Below are positions 32,860 to 40,299 of a stretch of 64,000 nt of DNA, in pieces. The position numbers and the translations under genes are program-made. Under the pieces are notes generated by a model. The model was not told the DNA's origin. It did no database searches and saw only the letters and a program-made list of their open reading frames with translations. The number at the start of each line of letters is the position of its first letter. The stretch's first letter is position 1. Source of the stretch: Deinococcus hopiensis KR-140 (lineage in GTDB: Bacteria; Deinococcota; Deinococci; Deinococcales; Deinococcaceae); contig CALPYF020000023.1 of assembly GCA_943327755.2 (NCBI GenBank), positions 3,449-67,448 of the forward strand, given 5' to 3'.

Positions 32860-33644
32860 GTCGCCTCGCGCGCCGCCTGGACGCTCGCCTGCAGGTTGAG
32901 GGTGGCCAGCCGCACCCGCTCGTGCAGCGCCGGGTCAGGCACGTGCGTGCCGTCCCAGGTGCGGTTGCTGGCCGCGCGCCGCTGCGGACCGCTCGAATCC
33001 ACGCTGGTCGCGCCTGCCCGCATCACGGCGCGCACGCCCTTTGGGTGACCGATGCCGAACACGTGCAGGGGCAGCTGGCCGATCTGGTCACGGACGCGCC
33101 GCACTTCGGCCGTCAGGTGGGGGTGGTTGCGGGCGTGGGGGGCGAGTCCGCCCAGCGCGATGCCGTCCGGATTCGCGTCGAGGATGGGCGCGAGATCCTG
33201 CCCGGGCTGCACGCTGGCGAACACCTGGCAGGGGCGCGGCTGGGCCAGCGTCCAGCGGGCATTGGCGAGGTTGGCGGCGAAGTGCGTCCCGGCGTGGTCG
33301 CCTCTGGCCGGGAAGTCCAGGGTGAAGGTGACGGCGGCGCCGGTGCGCTCGGCTGCCTGGAGCACGTCGGCGGGGGTTACGCGGCGGCCGTCCGGGAGGT
33401 GCAGGGCCGCGAGGCCGCCGGGCAGCGGCGTGACCTGACTGCGGGGGTCCAGTGCGGCGAACCCACCACTGTCGAGCAGCAGGTTCAGGGTCGGCAGGCG
33501 CAGGCGCGTCAGCGGCGCGCTGAGCAGTTCCGGGAGGCTGATCAGCGCCTGGCCGGTCAGGTGCGCGGCGTACGGCGCGAGGAAGGCGTCGAGGGGAAAA
33601 CGTGGGCTGAGCACGGGAATGAACCCGTGGGGGCAGTGGGGCAT
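32847..33644 (-). CDS. TGT/DpdA-like base-exchange enzyme, 265 aa
   Basis: Carries the queuine/7-deazaguanine transglycosylase layout: Asp58 in LLLDSGGFA, Asp110 in FTLDFPAR, GIALGGLAPH (residues 161-170), LPLHVFGIGHPKG (191-203) and the nucleophile position Asp216 in SVDSSGPQRRA. The zinc-binding tail of bacterial Tgt is absent and the protein is shorter than Tgt (about 375 aa), as in archaeal-like and DpdA-type branches. DpdA inserts preQ0-type bases into DNA in phage and plasmid systems. Coupled to a helicase gene, which supports a DNA rather than tRNA role; this is inference. Confidence 0.65.
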   Translation of the reverse strand: MPHCPHGFIPVLSPRFPLDAFLAPYAAHLTGQALISLPELLSAPLTRLRLPTLNLLLDSGGFAALDPRSQVTPLPGGLAALHLPDGRRVTPADVLQAAERTGAAVTFTLDFPARGDHAGTHFAANLANARWTLAQPRPCQVFASVQPGQDLAPILDANPDGIALGGLAPHARNHPHLTAEVRRVRDQIGQLPLHVFGIGHPKGVRAVMRAGATSVDSSGPQRRAASNRTWDGTHVPDPALHERVRLATLNLQASVQAAREATCTA

Positions 33645-33665
33645 GTGGGGGCTCCTTTGCCTCAG

Positions 33666-33695
33666 AGTTTACCACGTATTATTTGAGTATTTTCC
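33666..33695 (-). promoter_or_regulatory. Promoter module, copy 11
   Basis: Core CGTGG-TAAACT (-10 at 33666-33671) with a poor -35. The very short leader goes straight to AAAGGAGCC and ATG 33644; no hairpin. It drives the TGT-like and helicase genes. Confidence 0.7.
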
Positions 33696-33703
33696 TGTCC
33701 CTG

Positions 33704-34360
33704 TCACACTCCAGCGGCCTCGCCGCCGGGCGCAGGCGGCCAGCTGAGCAGCTCTGCTTCGAGCCGCTCGGCGATCGCCTGGGCCTGCCGGGCGGCCTCG
33801 CGGGCGGCACTGAGCCGGGCCGCGAGCTCGGTCCGCTGCGCCTGAATCTGCGCGGCTGGGGTCAGCAGCGCCCCGCAGACGTCCTGGCCCAGGGTCCGCA
33901 GGAAGGTGCGCAGGGCCGGGCTGGGCTCGTGGTGCCGCTCGCCGGTCTGCGTGACGCTTTCACAGGGCGTGAAGTGGTATCCAGGCGCGTCGTACTGGGT
34001 GAGGTGCAGGTCGTCGAACCAGGTGTTCGCGAACATCCACGGGCGGTTCAGGGTCAGGCTCACGCGGTGCGCGGTGGCCTGGGGGTGACGCGCGGCGCGG
34101 TCGAAGTGGATCTCGAAGGGCACGGGGCCCAGGGCGGTGCAGATGGTGCCGCTGGTGAGTCCGGGGGCGTTCAGGTGCGCGGCGGGGCGCAGGGCGCGCA
34201 GGAGGGCCTGACGGGACGTGAGCAGCTGGCCCCGCTCGTCTCTGAGGCCGGTGCGTTCGGCGGTGAAGGTGCGGACGCCGAAACTGTCGGTCAGGGTGGG
34301 GCCGCGGCCGGTGTCGTCGGCGCGCAGGGCGTTCAGGGCGTACTCGTACAGGTCGGACAT
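33704..34360 (-). CDS. Hypothetical protein, 218 aa, paralogue of the 13231 gene
   Basis: It shares with the 13231-13893 product the spaced pattern LTDSFGVRTFTAE, GLRDERGQLLTSR, LNAPGLTSGTICTALGPVPF. The C-terminus is a charged coiled coil (AQRTELAARLSAAREAARQA). Single gene under promoter copy 12. Family unknown; the duplication suggests importance to the element. Confidence 0.75.
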   Translation of the reverse strand: MSDLYEYALNALRADDTGRGPTLTDSFGVRTFTAERTGLRDERGQLLTSRQALLRALRPAAHLNAPGLTSGTICTALGPVPFEIHFDRAARHPQATAHRVSLTLNRPWMFANTWFDDLHLTQYDAPGYHFTPCESVTQTGERHHEPSPALRTFLRTLGQDVCGALLTPAAQIQAQRTELAARLSAAREAARQAQAIAERLEAELLSWPPAPGGEAAGV

Positions 34361-34403
34361 GGGTGATCCCTTCGAGGGGGAAACCACCCCTCTAACGTAT
34401 AAA

Positions 34404-34433
34404 AGTTTACCACGTTTTAGGGGAGATCGGCCC
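34404..34433 (-). promoter_or_regulatory. Promoter module, copy 12
   Basis: Core CGTGG-TAAACT (-10 at 34404-34409), -35 poor. The leader forms a different GAGGG/CCCTC hairpin without the GCAAGA loop before GAAGGGA. It drives the gene at 34360. Confidence 0.75.
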
Positions 34434-34452
34434 TGCGGCCCACGCGAAGAAA

Positions 34453-34480
34453 TGCGGCCGGATCACGTGATCCGGCCGCA
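34453..34480. terminator. 28-bp perfect palindrome after the HU gene
   Basis: TGCGGCCGGATCAC/GTGATCCGGCCGCA is a perfect 14-bp inverted repeat with no loop, 16 bp beyond the HU stop. Likely the terminator of the HU gene, possibly also insulating promoter copy 12. Confidence 0.65.
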
Positions 34481-34495
34481 CTCGGTTCAGCGCTC

Positions 34496-34858
34496 TTACA
34501 GGTCGCCCTTGAGGGTGCTGGCAACCTTGAAGGCCACCTTCTTGCCAGCGGGGATGGCGATCTTCTCGCTGGTACCGGGTTTCACGCCGGTGCGGGCGGC
34601 GGTCTCTTTCACGCTCAGGGTCCCCAGGCCGGGCAGGCCCACGCTCTGGCCGCCCTTCAGGGCGCTGACGATGATGTCCATGGCGGCGCTCACGGCCTCG
34701 TCGCTCTGCTTCTTGGTCAGGCCGGCCTTGTCGGCGACCAGTTCCACGAGCTGGCTCTTGGCGACCTTGCCGCTCTCGGCTTTGGGAGCAGCTTTGGCAG
34801 CAGGAGCAGCCTGAGCAGCGGGTTTCTTGGCGGGGGCCTTCGCAGACTTTTTCGTCAT
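34496..34858 (-). CDS. HU family DNA-binding protein with Lys/Ala/Pro tail, 120 aa
   Basis: The C-terminal 90 residues are a canonical [22 protein letters not shown], then [19 protein letters not shown] and a final [12 protein letters not shown]. The first 30 residues ([20 protein letters not shown]) form the basic tail typical of Deinococcus HU. It should form dimers that bend and compact DNA. Monocistronic, without the repeated promoter. A plasmid-borne copy may help package the replicon. Confidence 0.9.
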   Translation of the reverse strand: MTKKSAKAPAKKPAAQAAPAAKAAPKAESGKVAKSQLVELVADKAGLTKKQSDEAVSAAMDIIVSALKGGQSVGLPGLGTLSVKETAARTGVKPGTSEKIAIPAGKKVAFKVASTLKGDL

Positions 34859-34904
34859 GGGCGCAGTCTGTCGGTCTGGGCGCGCAATTGCAAGCGCAGG
34901 CGGC

Positions 34905-35444
34905 CTAGTTCAGGGTGCGTGTGCCCAGCAGGTCGCGCAGATCCCGGGCGAGTTCGGCGGCCAGTTCGGCGGCGCTCAGGGCGTCCTGGTCGGCGCAGTG
35001 GGGGGTGCCGGAGGTGCCGGTGCGCGGCCGGTTGAGGACCTCGAGGAGCCGCTGGGCCCAGGGAACGCCGGGCAGGAGGTCGGCCACGGCGGCGGGCTCG
35101 TACTGCACGCCGCCCCGCACGGGGGTGAGGTGGACGCGGGTCTGGCCCCGGGCGGCCAGGGCGCTGAGCAGCGGCTCGATGAGGTCCTGGCGGAGCGTGG
35201 GGTGCGCGCGCAGGGGGCCCGTCAGGATGGTCAGCGCGGCGCCGTGGCCCTGCAGCACGCTGAGGTGCGTGAGGGTGGCCGCCGTGCCGGGCTGGTCATG
35301 GAGGAGGGCCTGACCGCGGGCGAGCTCGCCGTGCCGGAGGGTGGTGTGGGTGGCGCGGGCCGCTTCGGCGTCAGCGGCGAAGTGGACGTCGGTCAGTCGA
35401 CCGGGGTCGGCGCTGCTGAGCAGCAGGGTGACGTGGAGGTTCAC
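34905..35444 (-). CDS. Hypothetical protein, 179 aa, leaderless
   Basis: The GTG start lies 6 nt downstream of the TAAACT of promoter copy 13, so the transcript is probably leaderless. Beta strands alternate with helices ([37 protein letters not shown]). The C-terminus has a long helix ([17 protein letters not shown]). No family recognised. Confidence 0.75.
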   Translation of the reverse strand: MNLHVTLLLSSADPGRLTDVHFAADAEAARATHTTLRHGELARGQALLHDQPGTAATLTHLSVLQGHGAALTILTGPLRAHPTLRQDLIEPLLSALAARGQTRVHLTPVRGGVQYEPAAVADLLPGVPWAQRLLEVLNRPRTGTSGTPHCADQDALSAAELAAELARDLRDLLGTRTLN

Positions 35445-35450
35445 GCTCAG

Positions 35451-35480
35451 AGTTTACCACGCGTTGTTGAATGGGCATGG
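35451..35480 (-). promoter_or_regulatory. Promoter module, copy 13 (leaderless)
   Basis: Core CGTGG-TAAACT (-10 at 35451-35456); -35 poor. The GTG start is 6 nt after the -10, so no leader hairpin can form. Confidence 0.7.
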
Positions 35481-35499
35481 AGCTGGGAGCGTGGTCGAC

Positions 35500-35620
35500 A
35501 CGCGGCGGCCCCTGCTCGCAGCGCGGTCTTCAGAAGACCGGCGCGTCACAGGGGCCGTCACGTGCAAGAGGGTTGACGAAAGGAGTCGGTGGGCGAGGCG
35601 CGGGGTCGCGGGCTCGTACT
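35500..35620 (-). ncRNA. Candidate structured small RNA
   Basis: In minus sense a strong promoter (see 35625-35653) is followed by about 120 nt with no credible ORF. The sequence folds in two tiers: an outer 9-bp stem (35506-35514 with 35549-35557, CGGCCCCTG/CAGGGGCCG) and an inner 8-bp stem (35524-35531 with 35533-35540) extended by GCG/CGC. It is proposed as a small RNA; the 3' end is a guess. Confidence 0.35.
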
Positions 35621-35624
35621 TAGA

Positions 35625-35653
35625 ACTGTAGCAGTGTTCATTTTTGCTGTCAA
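35625..35653 (-). promoter_or_regulatory. Strong sigma70-type promoter, not of the repeated family
   Basis: TTGACA (35648-35653), 17 bp spacer, TACAGT (35625-35630). It is one of the best promoter matches in the window and points into the structured region, not at a gene. Confidence 0.6.
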
Positions 35654-35702
35654 TACTAACGGGGGCCACGGTGCCTCACGCGTCAACCCGCCAGCATGCG
35701 GC

Positions 35703-35993
35703 GTGGTCACCCCCAACCCCTTCCTGCCCGGCGCGCCGCTGGATCCACTCGACCTCGACCTGGCCCTGCCCACCGGCCTGCGGATCATCCTGCGGCCCCG
35801 CCCGACCTACCGGGCCCAGACCGCCACGGCCCCCCGATCGGGCGGCGTGGACGCCTGGGCGCAGGACGCCCGGGCGCGCGTGGCCTGCCTGGCGCTCCCG
35901 GACGGGCTGTGCCCCACGGCGGCGGCCGCCGCGCTGCGCGCCGAGTGCCCGGCAACCTCGCCGGACGCCTGGGCGCTCCTGCGCGCGCTGTAG
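35703..35993 (+). CDS. Hypothetical small protein, 96 aa
   Basis: Plus-strand frame starting at GTG 35703 (VVTPNPFLPGAPLDPLDLDL) with good codon structure to TAG 35993. LPTGLRIILRPRPTYRAQ and two Cys residues in the second half are the only features. The start is uncertain since the frame is open further upstream. Convergent with the copy-14 gene and separated from it by a strong hairpin. Confidence 0.5.
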   Translation: MVTPNPFLPGAPLDPLDLDLALPTGLRIILRPRPTYRAQTATAPRSGGVDAWAQDARARVACLALPDGLCPTAAAAALRAECPATSPDAWALLRAL

Positions 35994-36003
35994 GCGGCAG
36001 GAC

Positions 36004-36034
36004 GGGGGGAGGGCCCGCGCGGCACCCTCCCCCC
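36004..36034. terminator. Bidirectional terminator
   Basis: A 10-bp stem GGGGGGAGGG/CCCTCCCCCC with an 11-nt loop, between convergent genes ending at 35993 and 36049. Confidence 0.7.
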
Positions 36035-36048
36035 GGGACGCGGCGCGC

Positions 36049-36642
36049 TCAGCCCGCCATCATCCGCTCCAGGAACTCCACCTTGGCCACCATCGCGTCG
36101 TGGTACCGGGGACCACCGAGGAGGTGGAGCCTGAGCCGGGCCGCGTCGCGCCGCTCGCGGTACGTCTGGTGCAGGGCGCGCAGGGCCTGGGGGCGGTGGG
36201 GGGCGGGCAGGTCGGGGCGGGTGCGGCGCGAGAGGATGCGGTATTCGCGCTTCTCCCCTTCCCCGGCCCAGGGTTGCCGGGCGGCCCAGCGCGCGGCCCA
36301 GGCGCGCCGCGCCTCGTCGCGGCGGAAGGCGGTCGTCACTTCGTGCCACGCGGCCACACTCATGCTGTTGGTGATGACGCAGGGAACGCTCAGCGGCGGG
36401 TCGGTGAGCGTGAGGGTCCACGCCGCGCCCCGCCACTCGTACCCGTCGCGCAGGGCGCGTTCGCCCCGCACCGGCCCGAGCTGGGCACGCAGGCGCAGCG
36501 CCGCCTGACGCGCCGCCGCTGCGCTGCTGAAGTGCGCCTCGGTGTTGCCCTGGAGTGCGCGCAGGATCAGGGTGAATGCGCCCGCTGCTGGCGTGGCAGC
36601 GGGCAGGAGGTCGGCGGTGATCAGGGCGGTCTGGTTGAACAT
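36049..36642 (-). CDS. Hypothetical protein, 197 aa
   Basis: Single gene under promoter copy 14. Beta-type first half (AFTLILRALQGNTEAHFSSA, AAWTLTLTDPPLSVPCVITN) and a basic helical second half (RRDEARRAWAARWAARQ; LHQTYRERRDAARLRL). No known family. ATG is set right after the conserved leader. Confidence 0.75.
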   Translation of the reverse strand: MFNQTALITADLLPAATPAAGAFTLILRALQGNTEAHFSSAAAARQAALRLRAQLGPVRGERALRDGYEWRGAAWTLTLTDPPLSVPCVITNSMSVAAWHEVTTAFRRDEARRAWAARWAARQPWAGEGEKREYRILSRRTRPDLPAPHRPQALRALHQTYRERRDAARLRLHLLGGPRYHDAMVAKVEFLERMMAG

Positions 36643-36659
36643 GCTGGGCTCCTTCGGCT

Positions 36660-36716
36660 GGGGTCTTGCCACCCCTTACGCACCGAAGTTTACCACGTTT
36701 TATATACAATCTTCAA
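36660..36716 (-). promoter_or_regulatory. Promoter-leader module, copy 14
   Basis: -35 TTGAAG (36711-36716), 18 bp spacer ending CGTGG, -10 TAAACT (36687-36692). The leader hairpin at 36660-36675 has a GGGG/CCCC stem and TGGCAAGA loop. Confidence 0.9.
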
Positions 36717-37045
36717 GTGTGGTGGGGCATGATTCCACGTTCAGCACGGTCTTTCTCTGCCTCGATCTCGTAGATGACCGCGCCGTGGATCTGCGCCGGA
36801 TCGAAATCCTGTTCGAGCAGTTCGGTCAGTTCATCCTGCGCCGCGCTGCCCAGGGCCTCAGGGCCGAAGACCCGGCCGTCACTCGCGACCGTGACCGGCA
36901 GCGGGAGGCCCAGTTCGGTCCGCTCCCAGTGAACGGTGACCTTGCCGGGGCGCTGACCGGTGTGAGCTTCGATCGCGTCGGCGATCAGGTGCAGCTGGGC
37001 GCGGCGCAACTGCGCGCGCAGCGTCTGGACAGTGGGGTAACTCAT
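36713..37045 (-). CDS. Hypothetical protein, 110 aa
   Basis: Second gene of the copy-15 operon. Helical N-terminus (TLRAQLRRAQLHLIADAIE), then a strand pair (GKVTVHWERTELGLPLPVTV) and an acidic tail. Its stop overlaps the -35 of promoter copy 14. No family recognised. Confidence 0.7.
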   Translation of the reverse strand: MSYPTVQTLRAQLRRAQLHLIADAIEAHTGQRPGKVTVHWERTELGLPLPVTVASDGRVFGPEALGSAAQDELTELLEQDFDPAQIHGAVIYEIEAEKDRAERGIMPHHT

Positions 37046-37109
37046 TCATGGGCCTCGTGGGTGTCGTGGGTGGGCCGGGCGCACGCGCTCCCGGCCCGGC
37101 GTGAGGTGG

Positions 37110-37616
37110 TCAGGCCGCCCGGAGAGTCAGGGCGTGTCCGGCGGCGGCGGTGCCCCGGAGTCGGCGGGGGGCGCTCAGGGTCACCGCGTAGGTGGCGTCG
37201 CCGTCTTTGAACCGCCCGGTGGGCCGGGTGACACACTGGGCCAGCACCGCCCCGGTCCAGGTGCGGACGGTGGTCAGGTCACGGCCGAGATACACCACAC
37301 CTGACGTACCGCCACTGTCGAGAAAGGTCTGCCGCTCACGCGCTTCCGCGCAGGCGTAGCAGTGCGAGCGGCCCTGCGCGTCACGGGCCACCTGATTGAA
37401 GAGCTTCACACCCGTGGTGTGGAAACTGATGGGGCCGAGTTCAGGCGTGCGGACGTGCCCGCAGTCCAGAGGCTCGGTCAGTTCGGCGTGCCGCTGGGCG
37501 CGCAGTCCGGCTTCCGTGACGACGATGCCGCAGTCGTACTCGGGGCCGATGATCTGGGCGGTGGGGCCCCAGAGTTCGGTGATCAGGGCGTGCAGGGCGG
37601 TGCGGGACAGGGTCAT
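37110..37616 (-). CDS. Hypothetical protein with Cys/His pairs, 168 aa
   Basis: First gene of the copy-15 operon. LDCGHVRTPELGPISFHTTG followed about 35 residues later by SHCYACAEARE gives a possible zinc site of the C-G-H ... C-x-x-C type seen in phage and plasmid proteins. The rest is beta-rich (GVVYLGRDLTTVRTW). Function unknown; nucleic-acid binding is a guess. Confidence 0.7.
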   Translation of the reverse strand: MTLSRTALHALITELWGPTAQIIGPEYDCGIVVTEAGLRAQRHAELTEPLDCGHVRTPELGPISFHTTGVKLFNQVARDAQGRSHCYACAEARERQTFLDSGGTSGVVYLGRDLTTVRTWTGAVLAQCVTRPTGRFKDGDATYAVTLSAPRRLRGTAAAGHALTLRAA

Positions 37617-37631
37617 GTGGGCTCCTTCGCT

Positions 37632-37689
37632 GGGGGTCTTGCCGCCCCCAACTGCTCAAAGTTTACCACGCTTCACTGCTGAATTTCAA
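37632..37689 (-). promoter_or_regulatory. Promoter-leader module, copy 15
   Basis: -35 TTGAAA (37684-37689), 18 bp spacer ending CGTGG, -10 TAAACT (37660-37665). The leader hairpin at 37632-37649 has a GGGGG/CCCCC stem and CGGCAAGA loop. Confidence 0.9.
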
Positions 37690-37753
37690 GGCTTTTTGCT
37701 CTCCTGCACGTAGAAAAGGCGACGCCACAGCGCCGCCCTGATTGGATCTGAGC

Positions 37754-38032
37754 TCAGGCCGCGTCGGTGGCCGCCGCCGCCCCGCGCACCGCTTCGAGGT
37801 ACCGCGCCTGAAGGGCCGGCGGCACCTGCCCTCCCCCGGCCCGGCGCGCCAGCCGCATTTCCTCGGCCAGTGCATTGATGCGCAGCTGCCGGGAAGACAG
37901 GGGACGGGGACGCCAGGTGGGGAGGGGGCGCCCCTCCAGCACGTGGCACAGGCGGCACTCACCCCCGATCAGGGCCTCTTGGCCGACGATCTCACCGCAG
38001 CGGTCACAGGCATCTACTCCAAGAACAGCCAT
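37754..38032 (-). CDS. Small zinc-ribbon protein, 92 aa
   Basis: An N-terminal CDRCGEIVGQEALIGGECRLC gives a C-x2-C ... C-x2-C zinc ribbon, followed by a basic helical region (SRQLRINALAEEMRLARRAGG). SD AAAGGAGG precedes the ATG. Such small zinc-ribbon proteins are common in phages and plasmids and usually bind nucleic acid or proteins. Under promoter copy 16. Confidence 0.75.
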   Translation of the reverse strand: MAVLGVDACDRCGEIVGQEALIGGECRLCHVLEGRPLPTWRPRPLSSRQLRINALAEEMRLARRAGGGQVPPALQARYLEAVRGAAAATDAA

Positions 38033-38052
38033 ACCATCCTCCTTTTGATCAA

Positions 38053-38082
38053 AGTTTACCACGCAATGTATAAAGCTGCGGT
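38053..38082 (-). promoter_or_regulatory. Promoter module, copy 16
   Basis: Core CGTGG-TAAACT (-10 at 38053-38058) with a poor -35. The short leader goes directly to AAAGGAGG; no hairpin. It drives the zinc-ribbon gene. Confidence 0.7.
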
Positions 38083-38133
38083 GTGCGCGCAGATGAGGCA
38101 GCGCCCGCCCGGCCCGCGTGCTCTGCTGCGGAC

Positions 38134-38724
38134 ATGTACATGTACGGCCTCGCGGCCCTCACCGTCCTTCTCGGCCTGGGCATCATCCTCCGGGGCGCCC
38201 AGGGACTGCGCGGCCCGCGCCGCGCCGACGCGGCCGCCACCCTCATCGGCGGCGTCCTGGCCCTGGCCCTCGGCACCGGGATCGGCTTCCTGGCCCGCAG
38301 CACCGTCGCCAGTGACCAGCAGCGCGCCCGGAACGAAGCGGCCGCGCTCGCCGCCACACCAGCCCCCGAGCCGCAGCTGGCCCCAGTCTCCTCCGGCGAG
38401 GTGGATCCACCCGGCAGTGACTCGGCGGCGCTCACGGCCCGCTACGAGGTGCAGAACCTGGCCGCGGTCGCGGGGCGGGAGGCCACCGACCCTGAGATCA
38501 CCGGGCTCTACGCCCGGCTCGCCCCGCTGTGCCCGGCTGAGGCGGCCAGCCCGGCGGACGTCGTGGTGAACCTGCAGGAGCGCGTGCGGCAGCGGACCGG
38601 CCGGGTCTTTCCCGTCACGGACGTCATGCAGGGCCTGATCAGCGCCCAGGAGGGCGCCGCTGCGAGCGCCATGAAGTGCAGTGAAACGGCGGGGCTGCTC
38701 GCGACGGTGATGACCGGTCAGTGA
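38134..38724 (+). CDS. Membrane protein with two N-terminal helices, 196 aa
   Basis: Two membrane segments (LAALTVLLGLGIILRG and ATLIGGVLALALGTGIGFLA) are followed by an extracytoplasmic, Ala/Glu-rich domain with two or three Cys (LAPLCPAEAAS, MKCSETAGLL). Plus strand, single gene. No family recognised. A signalling or envelope role cannot be tested from sequence. Confidence 0.7.
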   Translation: MYMYGLAALTVLLGLGIILRGAQGLRGPRRADAAATLIGGVLALALGTGIGFLARSTVASDQQRARNEAAALAATPAPEPQLAPVSSGEVDPPGSDSAALTARYEVQNLAAVAGREATDPEITGLYARLAPLCPAEAASPADVVVNLQERVRQRTGRVFPVTDVMQGLISAQEGAAASAMKCSETAGLLATVMTGQ

Positions 38725-38727
38725 CCG

Positions 38728-39036
38728 CTAGCGCAGGGTCAGGCCGATCTGAGTGACGGTGGTGTCGGCCGGCGCCACGCACAGGCGGTGATCCTGCCCT
38801 GGGGTCCGCAGGGGGAGGCACTGCTGGACGTCCGTGACGTCCACCTGGAGGACCAGCGGCGCGAGGCTCGGCGCGCGCCAGCTGGGCGGCAGGGGCGCGG
38901 TCAGCTGCGCCTCGCCGCGCAGGTGGATGGTCAGCGTCTGCCCGGCGGCGCCGAAGACAGTGCGGGTGACGACCGGCGCGGGGCGGACGGCGCTGGTCAG
39001 CCCGGAGAGCAGGGCCAGCAGGACGGCGGCCTTCAC
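38728..39036 (-). CDS. Small secreted protein, 102 aa
   Basis: GTG start overlaps the end of the upstream gene. Signal peptide MKAAVLLALLSGLTSA, then a beta-rich domain with two Cys (QQCLPLRTPGQDHRLC) that may form a disulfide. Second gene of the copy-17 operon. Stop is TAG. Confidence 0.7.
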   Translation of the reverse strand: MKAAVLLALLSGLTSAVRPAPVVTRTVFGAAGQTLTIHLRGEAQLTAPLPPSWRAPSLAPLVLQVDVTDVQQCLPLRTPGQDHRLCVAPADTTVTQIGLTLR

Positions 39037-39245
39037 TCGTCTCCGTCGCTGGTCTGGTGCAGTTCGGCGTGAATCTGGCCGTCCGGCTGCGTGACGGCGC
39101 GCCGCAGTTCGTAGGTGCCGAAGTTGCTCAGGCCGATCTGGTCGGCCACGTCGGCCGCGCTCATGCAGCGGCTGAGTTCGACGGCGTACACGTCAAATCC
39201 GTGCTCGTTGGCGGGGTGGGTGGTGGGCAGCAGGGTCACAGGCAT
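39033..39245 (-). CDS. Hypothetical protein, 70 aa
   Basis: First gene of the copy-17 operon. GFDVYAVELSRCMSAADVAD, then QIGLSNFGTYELRRAV and DGQIHAEL: a compact helix-strand protein. The SAADVADQIGLSNFGTYEL part could be a helix-turn-helix, which is weak. Translationally coupled to a secreted protein gene. Confidence 0.7.
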   Translation of the reverse strand: MPVTLLPTTHPANEHGFDVYAVELSRCMSAADVADQIGLSNFGTYELRRAVTQPDGQIHAELHQTSDGDE

Positions 39246-39261
39246 GGGCGCTCCTCGCGTC

Positions 39262-39317
39262 AGGATCTTGCCGTCCTAACGTATAAAAGTTTACCACGTA
39301 TAGTGGAGAATGGGGCG
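39262..39317 (-). promoter_or_regulatory. Promoter-leader module, copy 17
   Basis: Core CGTGG-TAAACT (-10 at 39288-39293), -35 poor. The leader hairpin at 39262-39277 has an AGGA/TCCT stem and CGGCAAGA loop, a key covarying example. Confidence 0.85.
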
Positions 39318-39372
39318 TGGTGGGCGCACCACACCGCCGCCCACCACATCCGCCTCGGTTCACCGCAGCGCG

Positions 39373-39789
39373 TCAGGGCACCACGACCGGCAGGCTCACC
39401 AGGGCCGAGCGGCCCGCCACCGTGCACAGGAAATCCAGCGTGTCCCGGGGCCGCTCGTAACTGACGGTGGCCACGCAACCGAGCTGCCGCAGCAGGGACG
39501 TCGGCAGCACCGGCTCGCGCCCCACCAGGACTGGAGCGCTCCAGAGCGCGGTCAGCTGCCCGTCGAGCAGCACCGACCGCTGCCCACTCAGGACGCTGAC
39601 CGCATGCCCGTTCAGGCGCATCCCGCCCGGCGCCCGGCCCGCCTGATACGGCAGGACCTCGCGCAGCGCGCTGAGCGGCACGTACAGTTCACCCATGGTG
39701 CCCCCAGCGGCCTGCACGTCCGCCCGGGAGACGCCGGTCGCCGTCGCGGCACTGAGGATGACGCCCGCAAGAAGTCCAGTGATGCGCAT
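39373..39789 (-). CDS. Secreted protein, copper-amine-oxidase-N-like, 138 aa
   Basis: Signal peptide (MRITGLLAGVILSAATATGVSRA). The mature part has GELYVPLSALREVLPYQ, then GHAVSVLSGQRSVLLDGQ and LPTSLLRQLGC, the layout of copper-amine-oxidase N-terminal-like (stalk) domains found in many secreted proteins. Two Cys near the C-terminus. Monocistronic. The role is probably structural or ligand binding at the cell surface. Confidence 0.65.
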   Translation of the reverse strand: MRITGLLAGVILSAATATGVSRADVQAAGGTMGELYVPLSALREVLPYQAGRAPGGMRLNGHAVSVLSGQRSVLLDGQLTALWSAPVLVGREPVLPTSLLRQLGCVATVSYERPRDTLDFLCTVAGRSALVSLPVVVP

Positions 39790-39841
39790 GCCCTCAGCGT
39801 AGCGCGCGTCCCTTCGTCCCGACAGCGTACGTGCATGAGAA

Positions 39842-39867
39842 GAGGCAAGCCGCGCGCGGCCTGCCTC
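39842..39867 (-). terminator. Hairpin after the 39888 gene
   Basis: An imperfect inverted repeat GAGGCA...TGCCTC with internal GCCGCG/CGCGGC, about 20 bp beyond the stop at 39888. Likely terminator; no clear T-run. Confidence 0.45.
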
Positions 39868-39887
39868 CCCCCCGGACGACTCGCTGC

Positions 39888-40205
39888 TTATTGCTCTTCG
39901 GTCACGCTGGCATTGATCCACTTCACGCAGGGCGTGTAAGAGTCCGTCCAGCGGCCACTGGCCCACACGGTGACGGTATGCTCGCGGGTCCCGGTGCCGG
40001 TCACGACGATGATGCCGTCCATCTTCGTGGAGATCTTGCAGGACTCCGTGAACGTCTGGCGCGCGACGATGTAATCCTCACCGGGATCACCGGGCGTCAC
40101 GATGAACGGCGTGACCGGGGCGGAGCCGGTCAGGGTGGTCTGGGCGCCCGCGGCGCCGCACACGAGCGCCAGAGCGGCGCAGACGGACATCAGTGGTCTG
40201 AACAT
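39888..40205 (-). CDS. Small secreted protein, 105 aa
   Basis: Signal peptide MFRPLMSVCAALALVCGAAGA; mature part beta-rich (DYIVARQTFTESCKISTKMD, HTVTVWASGRWTDSY) with two Cys. Single gene with SD AAGGAG. No family recognised. Confidence 0.7.
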   Translation of the reverse strand: MFRPLMSVCAALALVCGAAGAQTTLTGSAPVTPFIVTPGDPGEDYIVARQTFTESCKISTKMDGIIVVTGTGTREHTVTVWASGRWTDSYTPCVKWINASVTEEQ

Positions 40206-40299
40206 GGGAACTCCTTCAGTGCCGGCCAGTGGGGTGGCCTCACGCAGCGTAGGCGACCGCTCCGGCGCGCGCTGCCTCATGTGAGCGCGGCGGGGCGCT

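Noticed and set aside
30565..33048. 827-codon plus-strand frame
   Set aside because: It is antisense to the helicase and TGT-like genes; its translation is Arg/Gln/Pro-rich filler with no motif.
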